From positions 1-61,409 of the forward strand of contig JAIVFJ010000340.1 in assembly GCA_025765615.1 (NCBI GenBank): a DNA stretch of 61,409 nt, read 5' to 3'. Under the pieces are notes generated by a model. The model saw nothing but the letters and a program-made list of their open reading frames with translations, was not told where the DNA came from and made no database searches. Source of the DNA: Zopfochytrium polystomum. Taxonomy: Eukaryota > Chytridiomycota > Chytridiomycetes > Chytridiales > Chytridiaceae. The position numbers and the translations under genes are program-made. Below are positions 16,320 to 25,088 of this stretch, piece by piece (the first letter of the stretch is position 1; each line of letters begins with the position of its first letter).

Positions 16320-18799
16320 CTATATTTCATCATTAACACTTCCATTAGCATTAGCATTAGCATTAGCATTAGCATTAGCATTATCGTCATTTTCAGAAGC
16401 AAAAGTAAAGTGTTCCCACACATTTTCTTTCTTACCATTAATTTTTCGAGCTTTTAAAGTTTTGTCCATGTTATGATCATCTATAAAGTCTTCAATGGCT
16501 CTGGTTAGTTTAGCCTTTTCAGAAGAATGTGTTTTACAAGAATTAATACCATAAAACCCTTCATAAACAAGTCGTTGAACTAAGATGCTATTTTCAGAGT
16601 AAACGATGTGCTTTTCAATCCAATCAATATATTTGGAATTTTCACGTCGATAAGCATCATTTTCAAGAAGAATAGTGTTAGGAATGATAGAAATATTCAT
16701 ATGAAGGTGTTCGATAAGGATATTCATGAATGTTTGTCGCCAAGTCAAGTCATTTCTAATAGTGGCATCAAGGGATCGATCAATAAGGAATTGATTAGGT
16801 CGTCGGGGATCGTCAACGAAGTGACTTTTAAAAGGAATGATTCGAAGACGTCGATAGGAACCACCATCGTCGGCAGTGAGTTGAGGAATGTCATTACAGG
16901 CAATAAACATCTTTGCTTCCATTCTAAATGTACGAGAATCCTTGAAGAGTGATCGAGCTACAATGTTCTCATTTCCAGCTAATTCTTTCATAAGACCAGA
17001 GTTAAATTTGGAGCCATCAGAAGGTTCAGCCATACAAAGATAACGTTTGTTTCAAGTTTTGCTAATTCAGGAGTGGCTTGATTGGCATCAGCAGAAGGAC
17101 GAGTTAACAAAGTGACACTACACTTGGCAGCAAACCCACCCACCTAAGGTAAGAGTTTGTAAGTCTTGAAGAGTGGTTTTGCCATTAGCACCTTTTCTAC
17201 CAGTCATGATAACAAATTCAGAATTGGAGAGTCGAGGGTCAAGACAATTTGCTAAACGAGAAACCATGTAACGTCGTATTTCTTCATCACTTAGTACTTC
17301 ATTCAAAAATTTCTGAACAGCAGGATTATTAGCATCAGGGTTGTATTCGTAACCAACAGTAGTGAAAATATAGTCGTTTTGAACAGCTTTTCTGAAAATT
17401 TTGGAATCAATGTCATAAACACCATTGGTGAAAGGAATAAGATTCTTCGAAGAATCGAATTTAGAATGGATATTTCCGACTTCTAATTCCATAGCACAAA
17501 ATTCCAAGATAGAATTCACAAAACCAGATGTTTTAATAGAATCTTTGACACTATTAGCAGTTCGAATAATACTAAAACTTGAAGAAGAACCATTTAAATT
17601 TTTATAATGAGATGAAATTCTATCGAAATGAGATTTCAAACTAGAAACAAACTCCCACATTTGTTTGATAGTTAAAAGACGCCAAATACAAGTAGAAGAA
17701 GGACAATGAAACCATTGTTTCTGACAGTACGCAATATTAGGATAGAGATATTTGAAAATAGAACTAACATCAGCTGGTTTGCATGACTCCAGTGATTGAA
17801 CAAATAGCATTAGCAATTAAACTGTTAGAATCATGATCATAATGCAAACTTTGAATATTTTCGTCTTTTTCTTAATGAAATCAGACATAAACTCAATGCC
17901 TTTGTTTTTAGCAGACAATATAACTTCATTAGCAGAATCATTCTTTAAACCAAGCTGACTAAGGACAGTAGAATCAGGTGTCATATCTTTTCTTGTTAAT
18001 TGAATAGAAAAATCGACATCACAATAGACATATGATTCAAGTTTTCTAAGAAAATTGTCAAAGTCAACATTACCATTAACAAACGAATCTTTATATAACA
18101 TCATGCCATCATACACAAGAACACCGACTTTAATATTTTTAGCAAGACAGTAATTGTACATGGACATAAGAATAATATTTTCAACGTGTTGTAAACAAGT
18201 GACAAGAAAGAACCACCCGTATTTGAATTGGACGTATTAGGTTTGAGGTGTTTAAATTGGTCAGAATCACGAAGTTTTGGAAGAAAATTCGAGTACAAAT
18301 CAGCATGAAAAGAAATAAGATCAGGAAGAGCGTTTCGATTGAATTCGAAATGTTCATCATACATCAGGGCCAGGACACTTTCCTTGGTGAGACGATACTT
18401 AGCAAGTGTTTTTTCACGATCAGAGATATATTCATCCAGAAACTTGATCTTGTATTGTGGACCAAAGAATGAGTGATAAAGTTGTTGAAGTAAAGTTGGA
18501 TGACAATTTTTTATATCAATGTCAAAGTACAGATCATCGGAGATGTATTTTCTAACTTCGCGAGGACAGTGTTGTAAACCAACATGCATAGTATCGACAG
18601 TTTGCTTTTGAAAATAAGTAACAGAAAAGTTATCTTGAGAAACGTTTTGATGCCATTCAGAAATTTTATTGAAATTGTTGATCCACCACTGATTTTCTTT
18701 GGTAATAGGGACATTGTCGTCAACGAGTTTTTTAGCACGTTCGAGGACATTTTGTAGGTGAGAAACATTAACGAGTTCAACGAGACAAAGCTTTGACAT
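16320..18799 (-). pseudogene. TV-Pol: family-A-like polymerase fused to SF3 helicase, multiply frameshifted
   Basis: The start is probably ATG 18799 (MSKLCLVELVNVSHLQNVLE). The polymerase part has a motif-A-like DLYFDIDIKNCHPTLLQQLY and a motif-C-like VGVLVYDGMMLYKD, the arrangement of transposon-virus polymerases. The helicase part has a D5_N-type block (LIPFTNGVYDIDSKIFRKAV), Walker A (GRKGANGKTTL), Walker-B-like RMEAKMFIACNDIP and GGSYRRLRIIPFKS. The C-terminus has an Asn-Ala hexanucleotide expansion (16340-16382). Frame changes occur near 18170-18190, 17860, 17795 and 17040-17110, so at least four indels break it. TV-Pol proteins prime and replicate DNA in Polinton-like viruses, virophage-related elements and some giant viruses. 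Confidence 0.82.
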
Positions 18800-18859
18800 A
18801 GCTTTAGAATAATAGACAAGTACTTTTAAATAAAAACTTTTTGTAAAGTAATAATAAAC

Positions 18860-20907
18860 ATGAACGTAACAGAAGTGAAGTTGCCAAATGAAAAACCAAG
18901 TCAACTGAATCACTCAAGAGAAGTGATAGTATTAATAGATCCATACAAAGGATTAAAAGGGAGATATATGGAAACCACGAAAGAAGGAAAGTTTAAAATA
19001 GAAATAGAACTATACAATAAAGAAATAGAGGAAAAAGTATTAGAACAAAAGACATATTCTTTGTAGATGCAGTGTTAAAAAATGGGAGTGTGTACCAAGC
19101 GAATAAATACAACCATTCAATAAATAAGTTTCAAGGAAAAGTGTATGGAAATGGAAGAATACAAGAAAAAGAGTGTAGTTACAATGATTTTTCGAAGATA
19201 ATACAGTAAAAGTAAACTTGCCAAAAGAGGCGCCAAGTGATCTAAATCACTCAAAGGAAGTGATAATAATAACAGGACCATATAAAGGGTATGAAGGAAG
19301 ATATGAGGGAAAAACGAATAGTGGGGATACTATCGGTATATGTACCAGCATTGAACAAAACGATATCAAAAACAACATCAAACGAATTTGCATACAAGTC
19401 AGAGAAACCACTAACAGAAAAAGACATAATATTTAAAGACGCAAGATTGAAGAATGGGAACATATTTCAAGTAAATGAATATAATCAATTAAGTTTAACG
19501 AAAAAGTATGAAGGTGTAGAATATGAAAATGGAGAATTAAGGAGGAAAAGTATAGTTATCAAGATTTTGTGAGTGAAGAATTAGAGAAAAACGTAAGAGA
19601 CGTGTATAGAGAAAAACGAACGAAGAAAAAAGAGAGGGAAATGAAAGAAAAAGAAGAAATAGAAAGAGAGAGAAGAAACGCATTTATGAACCAAATAATG
19701 AAAGAGAGTATGGGAGGCTTGGAAAAACTGAGACAAAAGAAAAAGAAAAGGAGAAAGAAAAAGAACAAGGAAAAGAACAAGAGATTTATAGTGATACGGA
19801 AAGTGAAGGACATTTACAAGCAGCGTATGGAGAAGTGCATGGAGAGAATGTAATGGAAGAAGAGTTGTCAGAAGAGGGGAAACAGTTATCGCAATTATAC
19901 GAAAGAATAAAAACGAGGATGAACTTTAGACCCAGAGACGTCAAGATTGGAAGACATACTTGCCGTTTGAAGGGAAACTGAAAAGAGATATAAATGACGA
20001 AGAAAATGATAGACAAACCTTAAGTTCAATGAAATTAATAGTGGCTGCGAAAGTATTAGTGGATATACTAAGGGAAGGAAAAAGAAGATTACTTGGAAGT
20101 AAAAGAAAGATGATCGAGAATTATATAAGGAAAATAGAAGATTTAATAAATAATAATGACATAAAATCAAGTGTATTTGTGGATGAAAATTTTATAGCAC
20201 AAGACGCCATACAAAAACTTTGAGACAAATACTGAAACAAAAAAGCAAGAAGCATTTGTAAATGCAATAACGTATGTACTATATAGCTTGAATGAAACAA
20301 ATTTAATTCAAAATGTACAAAATGAAATGGAAGACGAAGGTGAAGAAATGTATGTACCAAAAGACAGAAAAAGAAAGGGACTAACGCATGAAGTGGAAGT
20401 AAAGAAAGAAATGGGAATGGACAAGGATGATGTGACAATAGAGTTTGATGATTTCGATTTTGACGAAAGAGATTACATAGCACATAGAAGAAAAATAAAG
20501 GACATAATATTAGAAATAATAAGAGAAAACAGGGTACCATATGATGTGCAAGTAATAGAATGGCCGAATTCATTTAGGAAACTAATTGATTGGAAAAAGA
20601 AGAGATAAAACAGTGGAATGAGAAAATGTATAGTGAACAACACAATAACAAGGAAAAATACGACATCATCAACGAAGCTGTAAGTGGATTAGATCAATAT
20701 TTAGTGTTAAAGAATCGATACGAAGGAATGAAAGAAAAAGAATTATTAATAAAAGTAGGAAATGTTTTCTGGAAAAGAATATTGCCAGACATAAAAGCTT
20801 TGTACGAAAGAACTAAAAACACTGATCTAGAAGAAAGGAAGGAGAAGAGTAAACGACAGCTCAATAGTTCAAAATTTGGAAGAAAATTTGAAGAAACTGA
20901 AAACTAA
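18860..20907 (+). pseudogene. Large protein with duplicated KOW-like modules, fragmented
   Basis: Two modules of about 330 bp follow each other. Module 1 (from ATG 18860) has LPNEKPSQLNHSREVIVLID then PYKGLKGRY; module 2 (19218) has LPKEAPSDLNHSKEVIIITG then PYKGYEGRY. Each ends with a DI.F.DA.LKNG..YQ.N.YN stretch and an SY.DF segment. VxIxxGPYKGxxGxY is the KOW motif of Spt5/NusG-type and ribosomal proteins that bind nucleic acid. A highly charged coiled region (19569-19853), then further helical, acidic blocks follow (to 20907). At least five frame changes occur (near 19060, 19400, 19550, 19850-19960, 20220 and 20590). I infer one former large gene, but several adjacent genes cannot be excluded. 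Confidence 0.6.
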
Positions 20908-20918
20908 CAGACACAGAT

Positions 20919-22127
20919 ATGGAGAATATTGCAGTGTATGATGAAAAAGAAGAGAAAAAACGGCGACGAAAACAGGTAAATGAATTTATTGAAAGCTTGA
21001 GAAATAAAGGGAATTCTGAAGAAGAGATCGATGAAATATTACGTTCAAACGGTGTTGAAAATGAAAGTGAAAGCAGTGAAGAGAGTAGTGAAGAAAGTAG
21101 TGAAAGTGACAGCGAGACCGACGACTTGGCAAAAAAGATGAAAAAGCTCAAGTTAAGAAGTGGTTTGTCGAAAAACAAGAAATGGATAACAACCATAGAG
21201 ACAGCCTTTACAGAGGATGGAACCCCAAGATTGATAAAGAAAGTCAAAAGATATTTCAAGAAAGATAAGAAAAGAAAGGCACCTGAAATGGATATGGACG
21301 TGTCAGATGTAATAGAAACAGAAGAAGGAGAAAATACGGAAGAAAATACAGAAGAAATGGAAGATTTGATGGAAGCAATAAGAAAAAACATGGAAAGAGA
21401 AGCAATAGTAGGGTCGTCAAGTAAAGGGAAAGAAAGAGAAAGAGACGTCAGTGAAAATGAAAATGTGAATGAAGTTGACAACAGAAAGGGAAAAGAGAGA
21501 GAAACTTCTGCGATGGAAGAAGATGATCAAACAAGTGTTATGATTGAGCAAAAAGACGTTATAAAATTCAGAGGAGAAAAAAGTTGGTTAAGTAATTTGT
21601 ATCCATGTAGAGTAGAAGTTGATGGAGAAGTATATGGAAGTGTAGAAGAATACTATCAATGTGAAAAGTTTAGAAGAATTGATCCAAGTTACGTAGAAAG
21701 AATTAGAGGGAAAAGTGGGAAAGAATGTAAGAAAATAGGAGGTAAAAAGTGGAATATAGAGAATATGTGTGGGAAAGAATGAATGAAGGAAGACAGGAAG
21801 AAATCGAGTAAGTAAAGATAAAGTGAAAGATTTAATAAAAGCAAGATTTGAAGAAAAATGGAAACTGCAAGATATGATGTCAGTATGAGAAAAGGTTTGA
21901 GAGGAAAGTTTGTAGGTGAATTAGGTAAAAAATTGGTGGAAACAGGAAATAAAAGATTGGAAGAAAATGGAAGGTTTAAAACAGAGATATGGACAAATAA
22001 AGGACAAACCTTACTTGGGAAATTGTTGGAAGAAGTGCGTGAAGAAATAAAGAAAAAAAATGGTGTAAGAAGTGTTCTTTTTATTCGCAATCATCGACAT
22101 ATTCTTCAGACAACATTTTTGCGTTGA
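20919..22127 (+). pseudogene. Charged protein ending in a NADAR domain, frameshifted
   Basis: ATG 20919 opens 287 residues. The first 210 are highly charged, with a Ser/Glu/Asp run (about residues 48-66). A NADAR domain begins at about residue 215: VIKFRGEKSWLSNLYPCRVE, then VYGSVEEYYQCEKFRRID. The frame ends at 21782. The typical C-terminal NADAR block (GLRGKFVGELGKKLVETGNK..IWTNKGQTLLGKLLEEVREEI) lies in another frame at about 21858-22060. NADAR domains (YbiA-like) act on ADP-ribose-related N-glycosidic substrates and are found in bacteria, eukaryotes, phages and giant viruses. Breaks near 21780-21900 would remove the C-terminal half. The 3' end overlaps a minus-strand spliced gene. Confidence 0.75.
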
Positions 22128-22490
22128 GAAACATGGGTAGAACAGTAGGGATGAATGTTGGGATCGTTTGAAGGTTTGCGCTTGCATGGAAGATTCTTTG
22201 TAGTTTTCCCGAGACAAGTCGGCGTAGAAGTTGTAGCTTTGGTTGTCGAAGAGCTTGGATGTTCTTTGGGTGTGACTTTAGCTTTAACAGAAGTAGCTTC
22301 CATCTAAAATTTGTTAGTTCAAAGAACGAAAATGTAAAATACACTTACCTCAAGCTTATTGAGAATATCAAGAATCTTGTCCATCTTTTTGTATATGTCG
22401 AGAAGAACGATTTGTACGTTGAGTTCGATATCGTCGAGTTTTACGTCAGAAGCGAAATCAGACTCAGATTTTGTTTCAAAGGTCAGACAT
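22106..22490 (-). pseudogene. Two-exon gene: coiled coil plus Cys/His motif
   Basis: Minus strand. Exon 1 (22349-22490) carries ESDFASDVKLDDIELNVQIV and IYKKMDKILDILNKLE, a short coiled coil. A 45-bp intron (22304-22348) has donor GTAAGTGT and acceptor TTTTAG. Exon 2 (22106-22303) begins MEATSVKAKVTPKEHPSSS and ends with CLGKTTKNLPCKRK..YCSTH, a Cys-Cys-Cys-His motif shared by many eukaryotic and viral small proteins. The phase is continuous across the splice. The ATG at 22490 is followed by an early TGA unless one base was lost near 22478, so the start may be broken or elsewhere. It is one of the few introns in the viral block and so may be a host gene. Confidence 0.5.
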
Positions 22491-22560
22491 GTTGAAGTGG
22501 ATGAGATGAGTTTTGTTTGTGACAGTGACAAGCGAAAGAGTGATTTATATAAAGAATGAA

Positions 22561-22680
22561 AATTGTGTAGTAAAAAAAGTTGTGTAGTTGTAGTTGTAGT
22601 TAGTTGTGCAGTTTGTGTAGTTGTGTAGTAAAAAATTTTTGTAGATGTTGTACAGTGAAATATGTGTAGTAAAAATTGAA
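22561..22680. repeat. Low-complexity GTTGTAG / GTGTAGTAAAAA repeats
   Basis: Irregular tandem GTTGTAGTT and GTGTAGTAAAAA units fill the gap between the spliced gene and the 22704 gene. No gene or promoter is recognised. Confidence 0.5.
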
Positions 22681-22703
22681 AAAAGATGTAGTAATAAATG
22701 TGA

Positions 22704-23028
22704 ATGGTGATGTTACCAACAGAAATTATAAGTGAAATCTTGAGATACATATCAATAAAAGATATCTCAGGAACAATTGTTGAAAAAATAGAATTTGAAA
22801 AAATGACAGGATATAAATTTAGAAGAAGTAAAGTGGAAAGTGGAAATAAAAAATTTTAGAAAAAATGAACATGTATGTACCAAAATGAATGGAGAAACAT
22901 ATATTAAAGTATGGTTACCAATTTCAAATGAACGAGCTATACTAAGTGGACTAATTATAAATGAAGAAACGTTAGAATACTATCATTTGGCGTATTGGTT
23001 TGATGAAACTAGATTAAAAATTGTATAG
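22704..23028 (+). pseudogene. F-box-like viral family protein, one frameshift
   Basis: ATG 22704 gives MVMLPTEIISEILRYISIKD, then VEKIEFEKMTGYKFRRSKVE, closely paralleling the genes at 23948 and 35136 (EI..I..Y....I.E....E..TG.K..R..VE). The frame closes near 22859, while a second frame (from about 22840) continues with KNFRKNEHVCTKMNGETYIK and ends at 23028. One indel near 22840-22855 therefore splits a protein of about 105 residues. A GTCACGTGAC box follows 11 bp after the stop. Confidence 0.6.
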
Positions 23029-23039
23029 TTTTGTATAAG

Positions 23040-23049
23040 GTCACGTGAC
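23040..23049. promoter_or_regulatory. GTCACGTGAC palindrome
   Basis: An exact copy 11 bp after the stop of the 22704 gene, followed at 23058-23066 by AACTGAATTTT, a variant of the AAAATTGAATTTT promoter, upstream of the 23137 frame. Confidence 0.55.
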
Positions 23050-23136
23050 TTTAGATAAACTGAATTTTGAGTGGAAAAATATTCAAACACATTTTGAAAA
23101 CGGGGAAAAAGACTTTGTTATAATAATTTAATAGAA

Positions 23137-23340
23137 ATGGAAAATCGCAACATGTACGCATCATTGAGTCGTTTAAATGGTTTGTGTGAGAAAAGGGCAG
23201 GATATGAAAATGTTAAAAAATTTTTGAAAGTCTCATGTGTTTTTCTTCTTCCATTTTCGAAAGTCTCAAGTGAAAATCATAGTCCATTTTCTTTAGCTTC
23301 AAATTCAGATCCATCGTCCATTTTCTTTAGCTCCACTTGA
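23137..23340 (+). CDS. Short hypothetical protein
   Basis: ATG 23137 follows a TGAATTTTGAG promoter-like motif and gives MENRNMYASLSRLNGLCEKR, then a hydrophobic middle and a Ser/Pro-rich end of low complexity. The first 30 residues look like a gene start; the remainder may be read-through into non-coding sequence. No homologue is recognised. Confidence 0.3.
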   Translation: MENRNMYASLSRLNGLCEKRAGYENVKKFLKVSCVFLLPFSKVSSENHSPFSLASNSDPSSIFFSST

Positions 23341-23537
23341 AGCTCTTTGTTTCGTTTATTCGAAAATTTATCACTTACTAATGCAAACAAGAGAATGATA
23401 ATCGATCCTGAAACAGATCCGATTTGAGCTGATGCAAAACTTGTGAGAATGCGCATTTTGTTTTTGCTGTTAAAAAAGACAATTAAATTTTTAATAACGC
23501 ATACAAACCATTTCTCGACTCAAGTGTGTGGGAAGAG

Positions 23538-23551
23538 AAAAATTGAATTTT
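23538..23551 (+). promoter_or_regulatory. AAAATTGA-type promoter
   Basis: AAAAATTGAATTTT followed by GGAGGAAG, 18 bp upstream of ATG 23569. Confidence 0.7.
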
Positions 23552-23568
23552 GGAGGAAGAGAAAGAAT

Positions 23569-23744
23569 ATGAACATACAAAAGATAGTGAAAGGAGGAGA
23601 GTGTAGACACATTTTGAAAAACGGGAAAAGAAAAGTAAAAAATGCGGAAAGTTGGAATGTAAAGATCATATTGGTGAGGAAGAAATATTAGTTGAAATGA
23701 ATGTTGTAACAGTTACACGAAATGTCAATAAAATACTGGAATAA
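23569..23744 (+). pseudogene. Cys/His zinc-knuckle protein fragment, frameshifted
   Basis: ATG 23569 gives MNIQKIVKGGECRHILKNGK. The expected CG..C..H continuation (KKCGKLECKDHIGEEEIL) appears in another frame from about 23640 and ends at TAA 23744. The module CxHxxxxGxxxxxxCGxxxCxxH matches the N-termini of the genes at 9989 and 35136. Together about 57 residues. One indel near 23635 breaks it. The downstream 23722 frame may be part of the same decayed locus. Confidence 0.5.
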
Positions 23745-23934
23745 TTGGGATGATTGCGCAATAATGAAATACATTGATGACATTATTGTAACAACAGATA
23801 AGAGATTTATCCAAGAAATAAGAGAAAAAGATAAGAAATACGAGGAGTATGTGTGGAAAGAAAACACAAAGAAATTAGAAAAAAAAGAAATAGAATTCTT
23901 GGCGGAGAAAAAAGTGAATTTTGTGCGGTATTGA
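23722..23934 (+). CDS. Short hypothetical charged protein
   Basis: A 70-codon frame, MSIKYWNNWDDCAIMKYIDD then IIVTTDKRFIQEIREKDKKY and a Lys/Glu-rich helix. It overlaps the end of the zinc-knuckle fragment and the promoter of the next gene. It may be the C-terminal part of the 23569 gene after a further frameshift. No family is recognised. Confidence 0.3.
   Translation: MSIKYWNNWDDCAIMKYIDDIIVTTDKRFIQEIREKDKKYEEYVWKENTKKLEKKEIEFLAEKKVNFVRY
23907..23925 (+). promoter_or_regulatory. Variant AAAATTGA promoter with upstream TTGGCGG
   Basis: TTGGCGGAG at 23899 is followed by AAAAAAGTGAATTTTGTG, 22 bp before ATG 23948. The same TTGGCGG-prefixed form precedes the genes at 35136 and 35927. Confidence 0.65.
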
Positions 23935-23947
23935 GAAGAAAGCAAGG

Positions 23948-24223
23948 ATGTGTGGAAAGATGCTGCCAGAGGAGATAGTGATGAAGATTAGTGGATATGT
24001 AGTAGTGAAAGACGACATTGACGAAATAATAAAGTATGAGAAAGACACGGGGATGAAATTAGGACGAGGGAGAGTGGAGATGCACGAAAAGGTGGTAGAA
24101 AGAGTGGAGAAGAAGTGGAAAGTGAGAAATGCGATAAGGGGAAGGGGGATTTTTGGAATATGGTGTGGAAGTGAGAGAGGAGAGGAATATGAGAATATAG
24201 TGATAAGAAAGATGATGTGGTGA
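23948..24223 (+). CDS. F-box-like viral family protein
   Basis: ATG 23948 (not the upstream in-frame codon, since the promoter lies at 23907-23925) gives MCGKMLPEEIVMKISGYVVV, then DDIDEIIKYEKDTGMKLGRG and RVEMHEKVVERVEKKWKV. It is the same family as the 35136 product, whose middle reads FPMEIVGMIMRYV..IDEKLKWERETGIKLKRGRVEV. It is about 91 residues. The 35136 relative has an extra N-terminal zinc knuckle and a C-terminal Cys pair region. It ends shortly before a hairpin with T8. Confidence 0.6.
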   Translation: MCGKMLPEEIVMKISGYVVVKDDIDEIIKYEKDTGMKLGRGRVEMHEKVVERVEKKWKVRNAIRGRGIFGIWCGSERGEEYENIVIRKMMW

Positions 24224-24253
24224 GAAAAATGATGTGGGAGAAAAAGTGGAAAG

Positions 24254-24298
24254 AAAAGCTCTTAGCACTGTAGCCAGCAGTGTTAGGAGCTTTTTTTT
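24254..24298 (+). terminator. 3'-end hairpin with T8
   Basis: AAAAGCTCTTAGCACTG pairs with CAGTGTTAGGAGCTTTT (small bulge) around TAGCCAG, running into eight T residues. It lies 30 bp after the 24223 stop. Confidence 0.7.
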
Positions 24299-24310
24299 AT
24301 GACAGATTTC

Positions 24311-24328
24311 AGAACAATGTCACGTGAC
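24311..24328. promoter_or_regulatory. AGAACAATGTCACGTGAC box
   Basis: The exact palindrome GTCACGTGAC (24319-24328) sits 20 bp after the hairpin and about 100 bp before the 24427 gene, in the usual cassette order. Confidence 0.65.
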
Positions 24329-24426
24329 GATACGAAACTAAAAGATTTCAGTGACTATGGATTGAAAATTTTACAGAATTAACAGTTAAATAAAGAAACT
24401 ATATATGTGCGCAGTAATTAAGAGAA

Positions 24427-25054
24427 ATGAATTTTGCTTCAAATGTCTTAAAAAGGATGAGCAACAAAGCATATATACAAATTATTTTGGGATGGATTGG
24501 AGGTTTCGCTACATGGCGATATGTTTCTGAATCTGAAAGAACCGTATTTAAAAGTAGAATTGAATGGCTTGAAAAAGAAAAAATAGAGCGTTATCACGAA
24601 GGAATTGAACAAGGGCGTTTGATGCCTCCACTTGAATACTCAGTTCAAACAGGCCACGATGAAGTTACAACATTTTTGGAATTGATTGCCAAGAACGGAT
24701 TTAAGCACGGAGTGGATCATTTTAAAGCAGCTCGTCTATTCGTTCAACCAGTTTATCCAATGGACCTAGGAGGAAAATGTTTCGTAATCGGCAAAATATT
24801 TGGACTGGGTTATAGCAACTCCATGTCAAACATACAACTCGTTCAATCGTTCAAAGTTGGACGAAATATTTGCTAAACGACCAGAGTACGAATCTCTTGC
24901 AGAGTTACGAGAACAGGTTGAACAACGTCTTGATGATTTTCTGAACGCTGAAGTTAGAAAAGTTCTCGAAAAACATTGCTCGAGTGATATTGAGGGATGT
25001 CTGGAATGGGCCGATCCATTTTCAAGTCCACGGATTTTTTTGTTAGACGAGTGA
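24427..25054 (+). pseudogene. Unrecognised membrane-anchored protein, one frameshift
   Basis: ATG 24427 gives an N-terminal hydrophobic helix (IQIILGWIGGFATWRYV, about residues 17-33), then a charged helix (SRIEWLEKEKIERYHEGIEQ), then a folded-looking domain. The frame ends at 24876. A second frame from about 24850 continues with LDEIFAKRPEYESLAELREQ and closes at 25054, so an indel near 24845-24870 splits a protein of about 208 residues. The dispersed motif ATGTCTGGAATGGGC lies within its last codons (24997-25011). It is the last viral-type gene before the GC-richer island. No family is recognised. Confidence 0.55.
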
Positions 25055-25088
25055 AATAAAAGATGTTCAAAAGTTTTACGACATTATG

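Noticed and set aside
19559..22090. Several Phe/Ser/Leu-rich minus-strand frames
   Set aside because: They are complements of Lys/Glu-rich plus-strand sequence and have no conserved blocks.
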